64,000 nt of DNA. It comes from Hamadaea tsunoensis DSM 44101. GTDB taxonomy: Bacteria; Actinomycetota; Actinomycetes; Mycobacteriales; Micromonosporaceae. The notes under the pieces were generated by a model that saw nothing but the letters and a program-made list of their open reading frames with translations, did no database searches and was not told where the DNA came from. The translations under genes were made by a program, and so were the position numbers. Each line of letters begins with the position of its first letter. Position 1 is the first letter of the stretch. Below, piece after piece: positions 1-7,746 of this stretch. Where the stretch lies: positions 248,001 through 312,000 of the forward strand of contig NZ_AUAX01000004.1 of the NCBI RefSeq assembly GCF_000428945.1, given 5' to 3'.

Positions 1-52
1 CCGGATTCCACGGGTTGAGCAGGTCGTACAGGGCGGCCGGGTCGAGGTCCAT
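1..52 (-). CDS. 5' end of a possible SAM-dependent methyltransferase (truncated by window edge)
   Basis: Only the first 17 codons are inside the window, reading MDLDPAALYDLLNPWNP from an ATG at 52. A start of the form YDLLNPW is familiar from actinobacterial class I SAM-dependent methyltransferases, but this is far too short to be decisive. It is divergent from the sialidase gene, and the 106 bp between them must hold both promoters. The assignment is an inference from a short N-terminus. Confidence 0.35.
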   Translation of the reverse strand, partial: MDLDPAALYDLLNPWNP

Positions 53-158
53 CGGGCGATCATGGTGGTTCGCGGCCGTCGCGGGCAATCGGAATAGCCG
101 CCGGATAGTGATCAAATGAACATCCACTGTGGAGCCGAGTCCGGCCTAGCCTGGACCG

Positions 159-3100
159 GTGCGCTTGATGAAACTTCTCGCCGCCGCTCTGCTGGCCGCG
201 ATCCTGGTGCCCGGCGGCACGATCGTCCCCGGTGACCGCGCGCTCGCGAGCGGCACCACCGCATCCCAGCCGCTGGCGGGCACCGAGCGGGTGCTCTTCC
301 GGGGCGGCACCGACGGCTACGGCTGCTTCCGCATTCCCTCGCTGGTGCGTACCGACACCGGCGTTCTGCTGGCGTTCGCCGAGGCCAGGGTCTCGCCGAC
401 CTGTGCCGACCGGGGCGACATCGACATCGTCGTACGCCGCTCGACCAACGACGGGCGTACGTGGGGGCCGATCCAGGTCGTGCTCTCCGGGGCGCCCGGT
501 GACGCGTCGGCACCCTATACGCGGGGCAACGCCGCGCCGGTGGTCGACCGCTCGACCGGCCGCATCCTGCTGCTGTCCACCTCGAACGCCGCGACGCCCG
601 GCGGCCTGCGCCTGCCGTGGGTGCAGCACAGCGACGACGAGGGCGTGACCTGGAGCGCGGCCGCCCCGATCACGGCCACCTTCGCGGGCACGAGCTCCGG
701 CTGGTTCGCGACCGGTCCCGCCCACGGCGTCCAGCTGCGGCACGGCGCGTACGTCGGCCGGCTGGTGGTCGGGGCGCAGCAGAGCGTCGGCGGGCTGACC
801 TACGCCGGCGTCCTGTACAGCGACGACGGCGGCGGCACCTGGGCAGCGAGCCGGGTGGCGGGCGAGGCCGTGTTCACGCCGGGCGAGGTGACCGTCGCCG
901 AACTGCCCAACGGATCGGTGTACGCCAACGCCCGCAACAACGTCGACCCGAACCACCGGGTGTACTCGGTCAGCGCCGACGGCGGCACCACCTTCCCCGC
1001 GTACGCGGCCGCGCCGACGCTCGTGACGGCACAGGTGCAGGGGGCGGTCCTCGCGCCGCAGGCGTTCTACCGGAGCACGCCCGGCGATCTGCTGCTCTAC
1101 AGTGGACCGTCCGATCCCACGAACCGCGAAGACATGTGGCTTCGGTACTCGGCGGACGGCGGGCGTACCTGGGCCAAGGCTTCGAAGGGGCAGCTCAACG
1201 CCCAGCGGGCCGGCTACTCCGACCTGGCCGAACTCGGCGGCGGCGAACTCGGGGTCCTCTACGAGGCGGGCGCCGACTTCTCCGCCGACGAACTGCGGTT
1301 CAACCGGATCTCGCCCGCCGCGCTCGGCATCACCGGCACGTTCACCGGATCGGTGTCCGCCCAGACCGCTCCGGCCGAGGGGCCGACCACACCGGACGCC
1401 TCGCCGCAGGCGAACGACGCGTACCTGGCCGGGAACGCGACCGTGGCGGGCAACGCCCTGACGCTCGCCGCCCCGGGCGACTACGCCGACATCCCGTACG
1501 CGCGCAGTCTCGACGTCGGCGGCCAGGACTTCTCGGTGTCGCTGCGCTTCCGGCACTCGGCGACGACGGCCACCGCCGCCCGGGTGCTGCTGTGGGCGTA
1601 CGGGGTCGGGTCGGCGCCGCCGCAGATCTGGGTACGCCTGCAACCCGCCCAGGACCGCGTGTACGCGTGGGTGCAGGGCGCGCAGGGCGGGGCGGCGGTC
1701 ACGGTCGGCGATCCGTCGCCGGCGGCCGCGTTCGGCGACGGCGGCTGGCACACGTTCACTCTGACGCGGACCGGCGGCCAGGTCACGGCCACCGTCGACA
1801 GCCTCACCGCGTCCGCCACCGGCGTCGCGGGCCCGGTGACCGGTGCCGCTCCGACCGGGCTGCGCCTCGGGGCCAAGCAGGACAGCACGCTCAGCGATCC
1901 CTTCACCGGTTCGCTGGCCGACGTCCGCCTCACGGTCGCGGGGTCGGCCCGCCTGTGGCTGCCGTTCAGCGTGATCGACAAGGCCGTCGCGGCGACGCGT
2001 ACGGAGGTGCCGCTCAGCGACGACCTGTCCGGCCACTGCACCGGCGCGAACCTGCTCGGCGGCTGGCGCGACCTCGTGGCGGGCCGCAACGACACGACCG
2101 CGCTGGCCGTCGACCCCGCGCACCCGGGCGCCGAATCGCCCTTCACCCCGGCGCTCGACGCGGGCGCCGGGAACCTCACCGTCGCCACGTGGTTCAAGTA
2201 CACCGCCGGCACCGGGGACCAGGTCCTCGTCTGGGCCTTCGGCGCCACCGGCGGCAAGCCCTCGCTCTGGGTACGCGCACAGCCGAGCCTCGACCGGATC
2301 TACGCCTGGGCGCAGACCGACACCGCCACGGTGGCGTTGAGCGTGCCGGACACGTCGGCCGGGGTGGCCTTCGGCGACGGGAAGTGGCATCTGCTGACCG
2401 TGCGCCGCGACGGCGGCCAGGTACGCCTCGGCGTCGACGGGCTGAGCGCGACGGGCACCGGGCTCACCGGTTCGTTCACCACCGATACCGGTGTGCTCGG
2501 GTTGCGCGTGGGGTCCAAACCGGACGGTTCCGGTCCGATGACGGGCGCGGTCGACGAACTGCGGTTCTACCGGCGGGCACTGACCGACGCCGAACTGGCC
2601 ACCGCGGCAGGCGGTGCATTCCCCGCCGACCTGCCTTCGGTGTGGTGGTCGTTCGACTCCGGCTACACCCAGCACCACGACGTCGTCCGGGCCACTCCGG
2701 ACAGCGGTCCCGCGACCCCGGATTCGTCGGCCCGCTGCCGCGACGCGTACGCCCGCGGGTCGGCGACGCCGACGGCCGGCAGGTTCGGCGACGGCGTGGC
2801 CCTCGACGGGGTGGACGACGCCCTGGAGCTCTCCTACGGCGCGCCGCTGGCGCTGGGCGACCGGGACTTCACGGTCACCACCTGGCTGCGCTACACGGCG
2901 ACCGCCGCCTCACCGGACCAGGTCGTCCTGTGGGCCTACGGGGTGGGTGCGACCGAGCGCCAGCTGTGGCTGCGCGTCCAGCCCGGCAGCGATCGGCTGT
3001 TCCTCGTGGCGCAGACCGAAGTGGCCGCGACCGCTGTGTCCGCTGTGGACTCCTCCGGCGCGGTCGCCTTCGGTGACGGGGCGTGGCACCACCTCGCCCT

Positions 3101-3398
3101 CGTCCGCGCCGCGGGCGTCCTGTCCCTGTCCGTGGACGGCGTCGTCCTCGGGGCGGCCCCGATCGCCGGTTCGCTGACCTACGGCGACGCGTACGCGGTC
3201 GGCGGCTGGCAGTTCGGCGCCCGCCTCGACGGGGCCGACCGGCTGACCGGCAGCCTCGACGAGATCCGCGTCTTCGACCGGGCGCTCACCTCCGCCGAAC
3301 TCGACGCCGTGCGTACGCAGAACGCCGACCTCGGCAGTGTCACCCGGCTCCGGTTGCCGCTCGACGTCCTGTCCACCACCCCGTACGCGAGGATGTGA
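159..3398 (+). CDS. Secreted exo-alpha-sialidase with three C-terminal LamG-like modules
   Basis: Predicted to release terminal sialic acids from glycoconjugates outside the cell. An N-terminal signal peptide (about residues 1-31) leads into a six-bladed sialidase propeller. It has the FRIP motif at residues 57-60 and five Asp-boxes (S-x-D-x-G-x-T-W type) at about 95, 158, 221, 272 and 331; the fourth ends in F instead of W. Residues about 430-600, 650-815 and 870-1050 are three related concanavalin/LamG-like modules, recognisable by repeated 'FGDG.WH' and 'RLGAK/RVGSK' stretches, and probably bind glycans. The GTG at 159 lies 6 nt after a TAGCCT -10-like box, so the mRNA may be leaderless; ATG 168 is the alternative start. 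No transporter or sialate catabolic gene is adjacent. Confident for the catalytic domain, inferred for the binding role. Confidence 0.93.
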   Translation: MRLMKLLAAALLAAILVPGGTIVPGDRALASGTTASQPLAGTERVLFRGGTDGYGCFRIPSLVRTDTGVLLAFAEARVSPTCADRGDIDIVVRRSTNDGRTWGPIQVVLSGAPGDASAPYTRGNAAPVVDRSTGRILLLSTSNAATPGGLRLPWVQHSDDEGVTWSAAAPITATFAGTSSGWFATGPAHGVQLRHGAYVGRLVVGAQQSVGGLTYAGVLYSDDGGGTWAASRVAGEAVFTPGEVTVAELPNGSVYANARNNVDPNHRVYSVSADGGTTFPAYAAAPTLVTAQVQGAVLAPQAFYRSTPGDLLLYSGPSDPTNREDMWLRYSADGGRTWAKASKGQLNAQRAGYSDLAELGGGELGVLYEAGADFSADELRFNRISPAALGITGTFTGSVSAQTAPAEGPTTPDASPQANDAYLAGNATVAGNALTLAAPGDYADIPYARSLDVGGQDFSVSLRFRHSATTATAARVLLWAYGVGSAPPQIWVRLQPAQDRVYAWVQGAQGGAAVTVGDPSPAAAFGDGGWHTFTLTRTGGQVTATVDSLTASATGVAGPVTGAAPTGLRLGAKQDSTLSDPFTGSLADVRLTVAGSARLWLPFSVIDKAVAATRTEVPLSDDLSGHCTGANLLGGWRDLVAGRNDTTALAVDPAHPGAESPFTPALDAGAGNLTVATWFKYTAGTGDQVLVWAFGATGGKPSLWVRAQPSLDRIYAWAQTDTATVALSVPDTSAGVAFGDGKWHLLTVRRDGGQVRLGVDGLSATGTGLTGSFTTDTGVLGLRVGSKPDGSGPMTGAVDELRFYRRALTDAELATAAGGAFPADLPSVWWSFDSGYTQHHDVVRATPDSGPATPDSSARCRDAYARGSATPTAGRFGDGVALDGVDDALELSYGAPLALGDRDFTVTTWLRYTATAASPDQVVLWAYGVGATERQLWLRVQPGSDRLFLVAQTEVAATAVSAVDSSGAVAFGDGAWHHLALVRAAGVLSLSVDGVVLGAAPIAGSLTYGDAYAVGGWQFGARLDGADRLTGSLDEIRVFDRALTSAELDAVRTQNADLGSVTRLRLPLDVLSTTPYARM

Positions 3399-3427
3399 GC
3401 CGCTTCCCACCCTCCGCTTCCCACTCT

Positions 3428-3503
3428 CCGACGATCTTGCGCGAATGTCTCCAATTTCGCGGCGAATGCCCGAACAGCCCGGACATTCGCGCAAGATCGT
3501 CGG
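3428..3503. repeat. Perfect 22-bp inverted repeat between convergent genes
   Basis: Arms at 3428-3449 and 3482-3503 are exact reverse complements, with core GATCTTGCGCGAATG, and enclose a 32-nt loop. The element fills the gap between the sialidase stop and the convergent glycohydrolase stop, so it could end transcription from both sides. It lacks a T-run, so it is not a classical intrinsic terminator. A partial copy of one arm lies at 40841-40854. Confidence 0.8.
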
Positions 3504-3516
3504 CAAGAGAGAGGGG

Positions 3517-4500
3517 TCAGGACCAGGCGTCGGCGAGGCGGGTGAGATCCGGGCGGTACTCGATGACCTCCAGCCATTCCGCGGGCCACGCGGCCATCCC
3601 GAGCACGGCACCGGCGAACGCGCCGGTGAGGCAGGCGATGGAGTCGGAGTCGCCGGAGGTCGTCGCCGCCCGGGAGAGGGCCGACACCGGATCGTCCGGG
3701 AACAGCAGGAAGCACAGCAGGCCGGTGACGAGGGCTTCCTCGGCGATCCACCCGGCACCGGTCTGCAAGCAGGGGTCGGTGGCGCGGTCGGGGGCGGCGA
3801 GGGCCGCGTCGAGCCGGGCCAGCACGGCTTCGCACTCGTCCCAGCCGCGGGCGATGAAGTCCGCCGGGCTCGTCATCGCCGGCTGCTGCCACAGGTCGCC
3901 CAGCCAGTCGTGGTGGTAGACGCTCCGTTGCGCGTACACGTGGGAGTGGAGCGCGGCGGGGAGATCGGCCGGCGGCGTGCCGTCGAGCAGGAGGCGGACG
4001 GCGTGGGCGGTCAGTTCGCTCGCGGCGAGCGCGGTGGGATGGCCGTGCGTGAGGGCGGCCTGCAGCTGCGCGGCGCCGGACCGCTGCTCGGCGCTGAGGC
4101 CGGGGACGAGGCCGACCGGCGTCACCCGCATGTTGGCGCCGCAGCCCTTGGAGCCGATGACCGTGGCCTGCTGCCAGGGGCCGCCGCGCGAGAGGTTGGC
4201 GCAGGCCGCGAGGCAGGTGTTGCCGGGCGCGCGGTCGTTCTCGGGGCTCTGCCACCAGGCCAGGAACTCGGCCCGCAGCCGGGGTTCGAGCAGGGCCGGC
4301 GAAACCTCGCCGCCGAGCAGCGCGTTCCCGACGGCGATCGCCATCTGCGTGTCGTCGGTGACCAGCGAGACCGGCCCGGCCAGGTCACGCGGACCGGCCG
4401 GGCCGTAGCGGGCGAGGATCTCGGGAACCGTGCGGAATTCCGTGGGCGCCCCGAGGGCGTCACCGTACGCGAGACCGAAGAGGGAGCCGGCGACCGTCAC
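3517..4500 (-). CDS. ADP-ribosylglycohydrolase family protein
   Basis: A 327-residue member of the ADP-ribosyl-[dinitrogen reductase] hydrolase/ARH fold, which removes ADP-ribose from proteins or small molecules using two Mg ions. The family signatures are clear: GLAYGDALGAPTEF at residues 9-22, the metal-binding TDDT at 48-51, and GDSDS at about 283-287 (the second acidic cluster). The start is GTG 4500, next to MTVAGSLFGLAYGD, where family members normally begin. It is a single gene, convergent with the sialidase and tandem with the M4 protease 28 bp further on. No ADP-ribosyltransferase partner is nearby, so its substrate cannot be named. Confidence 0.9.
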   Translation of the reverse strand: MTVAGSLFGLAYGDALGAPTEFRTVPEILARYGPAGPRDLAGPVSLVTDDTQMAIAVGNALLGGEVSPALLEPRLRAEFLAWWQSPENDRAPGNTCLAACANLSRGGPWQQATVIGSKGCGANMRVTPVGLVPGLSAEQRSGAAQLQAALTHGHPTALAASELTAHAVRLLLDGTPPADLPAALHSHVYAQRSVYHHDWLGDLWQQPAMTSPADFIARGWDECEAVLARLDAALAAPDRATDPCLQTGAGWIAEEALVTGLLCFLLFPDDPVSALSRAATTSGDSDSIACLTGAFAGAVLGMAAWPAEWLEVIEYRPDLTRLADAWS

Positions 4501-4528
4501 GCTGGAAGGCTACCGGCTCCCCCTTGGC

Positions 4529-7135
4529 TTACAGGGTGAGCGTCCAGCTGTTGATGTAACCGGTGTCGGCCGTCGCGGCGTCCTGTACGCGCAGCGTCCA
4601 GGTGCCGTTGCGGACCTCGGTCGACAGGTTCACCGTGTAGGTGGTGTCGATGTTGTCGGTCGAGCCGCCGGCCCGGTTGGACAGCACGTAGGTGCTGCCG
4701 TCGGGGGCGACGAGCGTGACGACGAGGTCACCGATGTAGGTGTGGACGATGTGCACCTCGACCGTGCTGGTCGACGACGCGTTCCCGGAGCAGCCCGAGA
4801 TCGCGATCGTGCTGTTGACCGTGGTGTTGTCGGGGATCGCCACGTCGGTGCCGTTCGTGCCCGAGCAGACCGGGCCGCCGCCGGGCGCCAGGTTCAGCGT
4901 CCAGGTGTTGATGTAACCGGTGTCGGCCGTCGCCGCGTCCTGTACGCGCAGCTTCCACGTCCCGTTCGCGACCTCGCTCGACAGGTTCACCGTGTAGGTG
5001 GTGTCGATGTTGTCGGTCGAGCCGCCGGCCCGGTTCGACAGCGTGTAGAGGCTGCCGTCGGGGGCGACGAGCGTGACGACGAGGTCACCGATGTAGGTGT
5101 GGACGATGTGCACCTCGACCGTGCTGCCCGCACCGGCGTTGCCGGCGCAGCCGGAGATCGTGATCGACGACTCGACGGTGGTGTTGTCGGGGATCGTCAC
5201 GTCCGTCGGGTTGGTGCCCGAGCAGCCGGGCGGCCCGTTGACCGTCAGGCTGAACGTGGTCGTGTGCGTGTTGGCCGTACCCGTGCCGGTGACCGTGATC
5301 GGGTAGGTGCCGGGCGAGGCGCTCGTCGTGGTGGTGAGCGTCAGCGTCGAGGAGCCGCCGGTGGTGACGCTCGTGGGGCTGAACGCCGCCGTGACGCCGG
5401 CCGGCAGGCCGCTCGCCGACAGGGCGATCGTCTGCGTGGCGCCGTTGGTCAGCGCCGTGCCCACGGTCGTCGAGACCGCGCTGCCCGGGTTGACCGAGCC
5501 GCTGTTCGGCGAGGTCGTGATGGAGAAGTCGTTGCCGCTCGGGCAGGCGGTGTCGCTGCCCGCCACGTTGACCGCCGTCCACGCCGCCTGGACCGCCTTG
5601 TACTCGGCGGAGCAGGAGCCGTAGAGGTCGGTCGCCGCCGACAGCGAGTACGCCCGCGCCGTGTTGGCCGGCGTGGTCGTGTTCACGTAGGAGGTGTTCG
5701 ACGTGAAGTAGACGTCGAGCGCCCGGAACCAGATCTTCTCCGCCTTCGTACGCCCGATCCCGGTGACCGCCGGCGCGCTGCCGCAGACGGGGCTGGTGCC
5801 GTACGCGGTCGCGCCGGTGCCCTCGGCCAGGTCGAAGTAGAAGTGGTTGGCCACACCCGAGGAGTAGTGGACGTCCTTGTTCTTGGTCGACGTGGACCAG
5901 CACGAGTCCGACGAGCCGTCGAGCGACGGGTTGTACATGTAGCGCAGCGGCGAGCCGTTGCCGTTGATGTCGATCTTCTCGCCGATGTTGTAGTCGCCGG
6001 GGTCCGACGTGTTGCCGGCGTAGAACTCGACCATCGTGCCGAAGATGTCGCTGGTGGCCTCGTTCAGGCCGCCGGACTCGCCGGAGTAGGTCAGGCCGCC
6101 GGGAACCACGTTCTCGGTGACGCCGTGGCTCATCTCGTGGCCCGCCACGTCGATCGCGACGAGCGGCTTGGCGTTGCCCGAGCCGTCGCCGTAGGTCATC
6201 TGCGCGCCGTCCCAGAACGCGTTGACGTAGCCCGAGCTGTAGTGCACCCGCGACGGCACACCCGCGCCCGTGCCGAAGATGCCGTTACGCGCGTGGACGT
6301 TCTTGTAGTAGTCGAACGTCAGCGCCGCGCCGTAGAGGGCGTCCACGCCGGCCGACTGGCGGTTGGCGTTCGTGCCCGTGCCCCAGACGTTGTCGGCGTC
6401 GGTGAAGTTCGTGCACGTGCTCGTGCCGTTGTTCATGTCGCAGGTGTTGCCGTTGCCGTGCGACGGGTCGATCATCGTGTAGGTGCTGCCGCTGAGCGTC
6501 GTGTCGACGGCGACCGAGCCGGAGTAGAGCGAGTTGCCCGTGCCCGCGACGGTCTCGATCTCGTCGAACGACCCCAGGTACGCCCCGGTCAGCGCGTCGG
6601 TGACGACGTGCAGCCGGGACGGGGTGGCGCCGTCGGGCGCGAAGCCGTCGGCGCGTACCTCCCAGGCGAGCCGGCCGCTGCCGCTGCTGGCGTCCACGAA
6701 CAGTTCGGCGTCGCCGACCTTCGTGAGGCTGCCGCGGAAGTGCTGCCGAGCCACGCCCTTCGCCTGTGCGGCGGTAACTTTCGCGGCCGTGCCGAGTGTC
6801 AGCGGGGCGGCGAGACCGACCGAGGTGCCCGCGTACGCGCCGGTCTTCGAGGTGTGCACGACGATGTCCCCGCCGTACACGCGCAGCCCCTGATACGTCC
6901 GCGTGTAGCGGGTGTGGGTGGCACCGTTCGCGTCCGCCTTGGTGCTGTAGACGCTGAACGTGTCCGCGTTCGCCGTCCGGGCATCGGCCCTATGATCGTT
7001 CAGGGCGCGCGCTGCGGCAGTCGGACCTCCCACGACCGACGGCCCGGTGGCGGGTGCGGCACCGGCCGGTGCCGTGCCCAGGAGCACACCGCCTGCGAGT
7101 AAGGCGGCGCCTGCCCAAGCAATTGTTCTTCTCAC
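4529..7135 (-). CDS. Secreted M4-family (thermolysin-like) zinc metalloprotease with two P-domains
   Basis: Extracellular endopeptidase made as a pre-pro-enzyme. Order of parts: signal peptide (1 to about 27), FTP/PepSY propeptide (about 45-190), M4 catalytic domain (about 200-520) with the zinc site HEMSH at 333-337, third ligand E359 in NEATSD and the substrate-side VHYSSG histidine. An Ig-like bacterial domain (about 535-630) and two proprotein-convertase P-domains end the protein. The last two domains are nearly identical and arise from a 357-bp duplication. The start is GTG 7135 with a GGGGAGG ribosome site at 7142-7148. It is divergent from the lipoprotein gene at 7208, which looks like an M4 inhibitor. 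Confidence 0.95.
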   Translation of the reverse strand: MRRTIAWAGAALLAGGVLLGTAPAGAAPATGPSVVGGPTAAARALNDHRADARTANADTFSVYSTKADANGATHTRYTRTYQGLRVYGGDIVVHTSKTGAYAGTSVGLAAPLTLGTAAKVTAAQAKGVARQHFRGSLTKVGDAELFVDASSGSGRLAWEVRADGFAPDGATPSRLHVVTDALTGAYLGSFDEIETVAGTGNSLYSGSVAVDTTLSGSTYTMIDPSHGNGNTCDMNNGTSTCTNFTDADNVWGTGTNANRQSAGVDALYGAALTFDYYKNVHARNGIFGTGAGVPSRVHYSSGYVNAFWDGAQMTYGDGSGNAKPLVAIDVAGHEMSHGVTENVVPGGLTYSGESGGLNEATSDIFGTMVEFYAGNTSDPGDYNIGEKIDINGNGSPLRYMYNPSLDGSSDSCWSTSTKNKDVHYSSGVANHFYFDLAEGTGATAYGTSPVCGSAPAVTGIGRTKAEKIWFRALDVYFTSNTSYVNTTTPANTARAYSLSAATDLYGSCSAEYKAVQAAWTAVNVAGSDTACPSGNDFSITTSPNSGSVNPGSAVSTTVGTALTNGATQTIALSASGLPAGVTAAFSPTSVTTGGSSTLTLTTTTSASPGTYPITVTGTGTANTHTTTFSLTVNGPPGCSGTNPTDVTIPDNTTVESSITISGCAGNAGAGSTVEVHIVHTYIGDLVVTLVAPDGSLYTLSNRAGGSTDNIDTTYTVNLSSEVANGTWKLRVQDAATADTGYINTWTLNLAPGGGPVCSGTNGTDVAIPDNTTVNSTIAISGCSGNASSTSTVEVHIVHTYIGDLVVTLVAPDGSTYVLSNRAGGSTDNIDTTYTVNLSTEVRNGTWTLRVQDAATADTGYINSWTLTL
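4530..5227 (-). repeat. Tandem 357-bp duplication encoding the two P-domains
   Basis: Two direct copies, about 4530-4870 and 4887-5227, have a period of exactly 119 codons (for example ttgatgtaac recurs at 4551 and 4908). Most differences are silent or conservative, so the duplication is recent or kept uniform by recombination. Both copies keep the VEVHIVHTYIGDL and DTGYIN motifs. Confidence 0.9.
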
Positions 7136-7159
7136 TGAGTCCTCCCCGACTAGTGGGAC

Positions 7160-7176
7160 GGTGACTCATAGTCACC
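7160..7176. promoter_or_regulatory. Palindromic operator-like site in the M4/lipoprotein divergent promoter
   Basis: GGTGACT-cat-AGTCACC is a perfect 7-bp inverted repeat centred in the 72-bp gap between two divergent genes. It lies just upstream of an AT-rich TATATA stretch at about 7184-7190. Its position could let one regulator control both the protease and its presumed inhibitor. No regulator gene is adjacent, so the binding protein is unknown. Confidence 0.45.
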
Positions 7177-7207
7177 GATATCTGTATATATGGATGAGGA
7201 GGCCCGA

Positions 7208-7717
7208 GTGAAGACCTACTACGTGACATCGTTGACTCGATCGTGTCTGGTAGGCGTCACAGCGATCCTGGCCGTGGTCTTGACAGGCTGCGCCGGTCAG
7301 AGCCCTTCCACCGCCGGCAGCAGCGCCGCTCCGGAGTCGACGGTGGCCCCCGCGCCGAGCCTGAACGCTCATTTCGTCTCCATCACCGCCCGCAAGGCGG
7401 GCGGCATCGCCGGCCTGAACGACGCGGTGATCATCGACGGCCGCGGCGTGTGGACCCACACCGACAAGGCCGGCAAGCAGACCCGGGGCATGCTCACCGC
7501 GGAGCAGACCGCCCAGCTCGTCACGCTCGCGGCCAACCCGCAGCTCACCGACGAGTCGCGCCGCCCGCAGAAGACCACCACCTGCAACGACGCCTTCTCG
7601 TACGCGATCACGATCGACGAGACGACGGTGGCGTGGGTGGACTGCCAGGCCGACGGTGCCCTGCCGGCGGCGGCGATGCAGATCGCCGACTTCCTGGGTA
7701 AGGCGAAGGCGTTGTAG
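7208..7717 (+). CDS. Lipoprotein with an emfourin-like (M4 protease inhibitor) domain
   Basis: A 169-residue lipoprotein, started at GTG 7208 because GAGGAGG sits 6 nt upstream. The signal peptide ends in the lipobox LTGC, followed by a Ser/Ala/Pro linker. The C-terminal domain of about 110 residues contains GGIAGLNDAV, FSYAITID, a D-x-ALP motif and a closing IADFL. This layout resembles emfourin, the small protein inhibitor of M4 peptidases first described beside protealysin. The gene is divergent from an M4 protease 72 bp away, which supports the idea of a surface-anchored inhibitor protecting the cell. The lipobox is directly visible; the emfourin match is by pattern memory and was not tested by a profile search. 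Confidence 0.6.
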   Translation: MKTYYVTSLTRSCLVGVTAILAVVLTGCAGQSPSTAGSSAAPESTVAPAPSLNAHFVSITARKAGGIAGLNDAVIIDGRGVWTHTDKAGKQTRGMLTAEQTAQLVTLAANPQLTDESRRPQKTTTCNDAFSYAITIDETTVAWVDCQADGALPAAAMQIADFLGKAKAL

Positions 7718-7746
7718 CGGCAGGCCCATCGTGAAGGAGGCGCCCA

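Noticed and set aside
4430-7102. Long plus-strand frame opposite the M4 protease
   Set aside because: The protease frame holds HEMSH and P-domain motifs. The opposite frame repeats VGDRHV/GVDDVHL-like phrases only because of the duplicated DNA.
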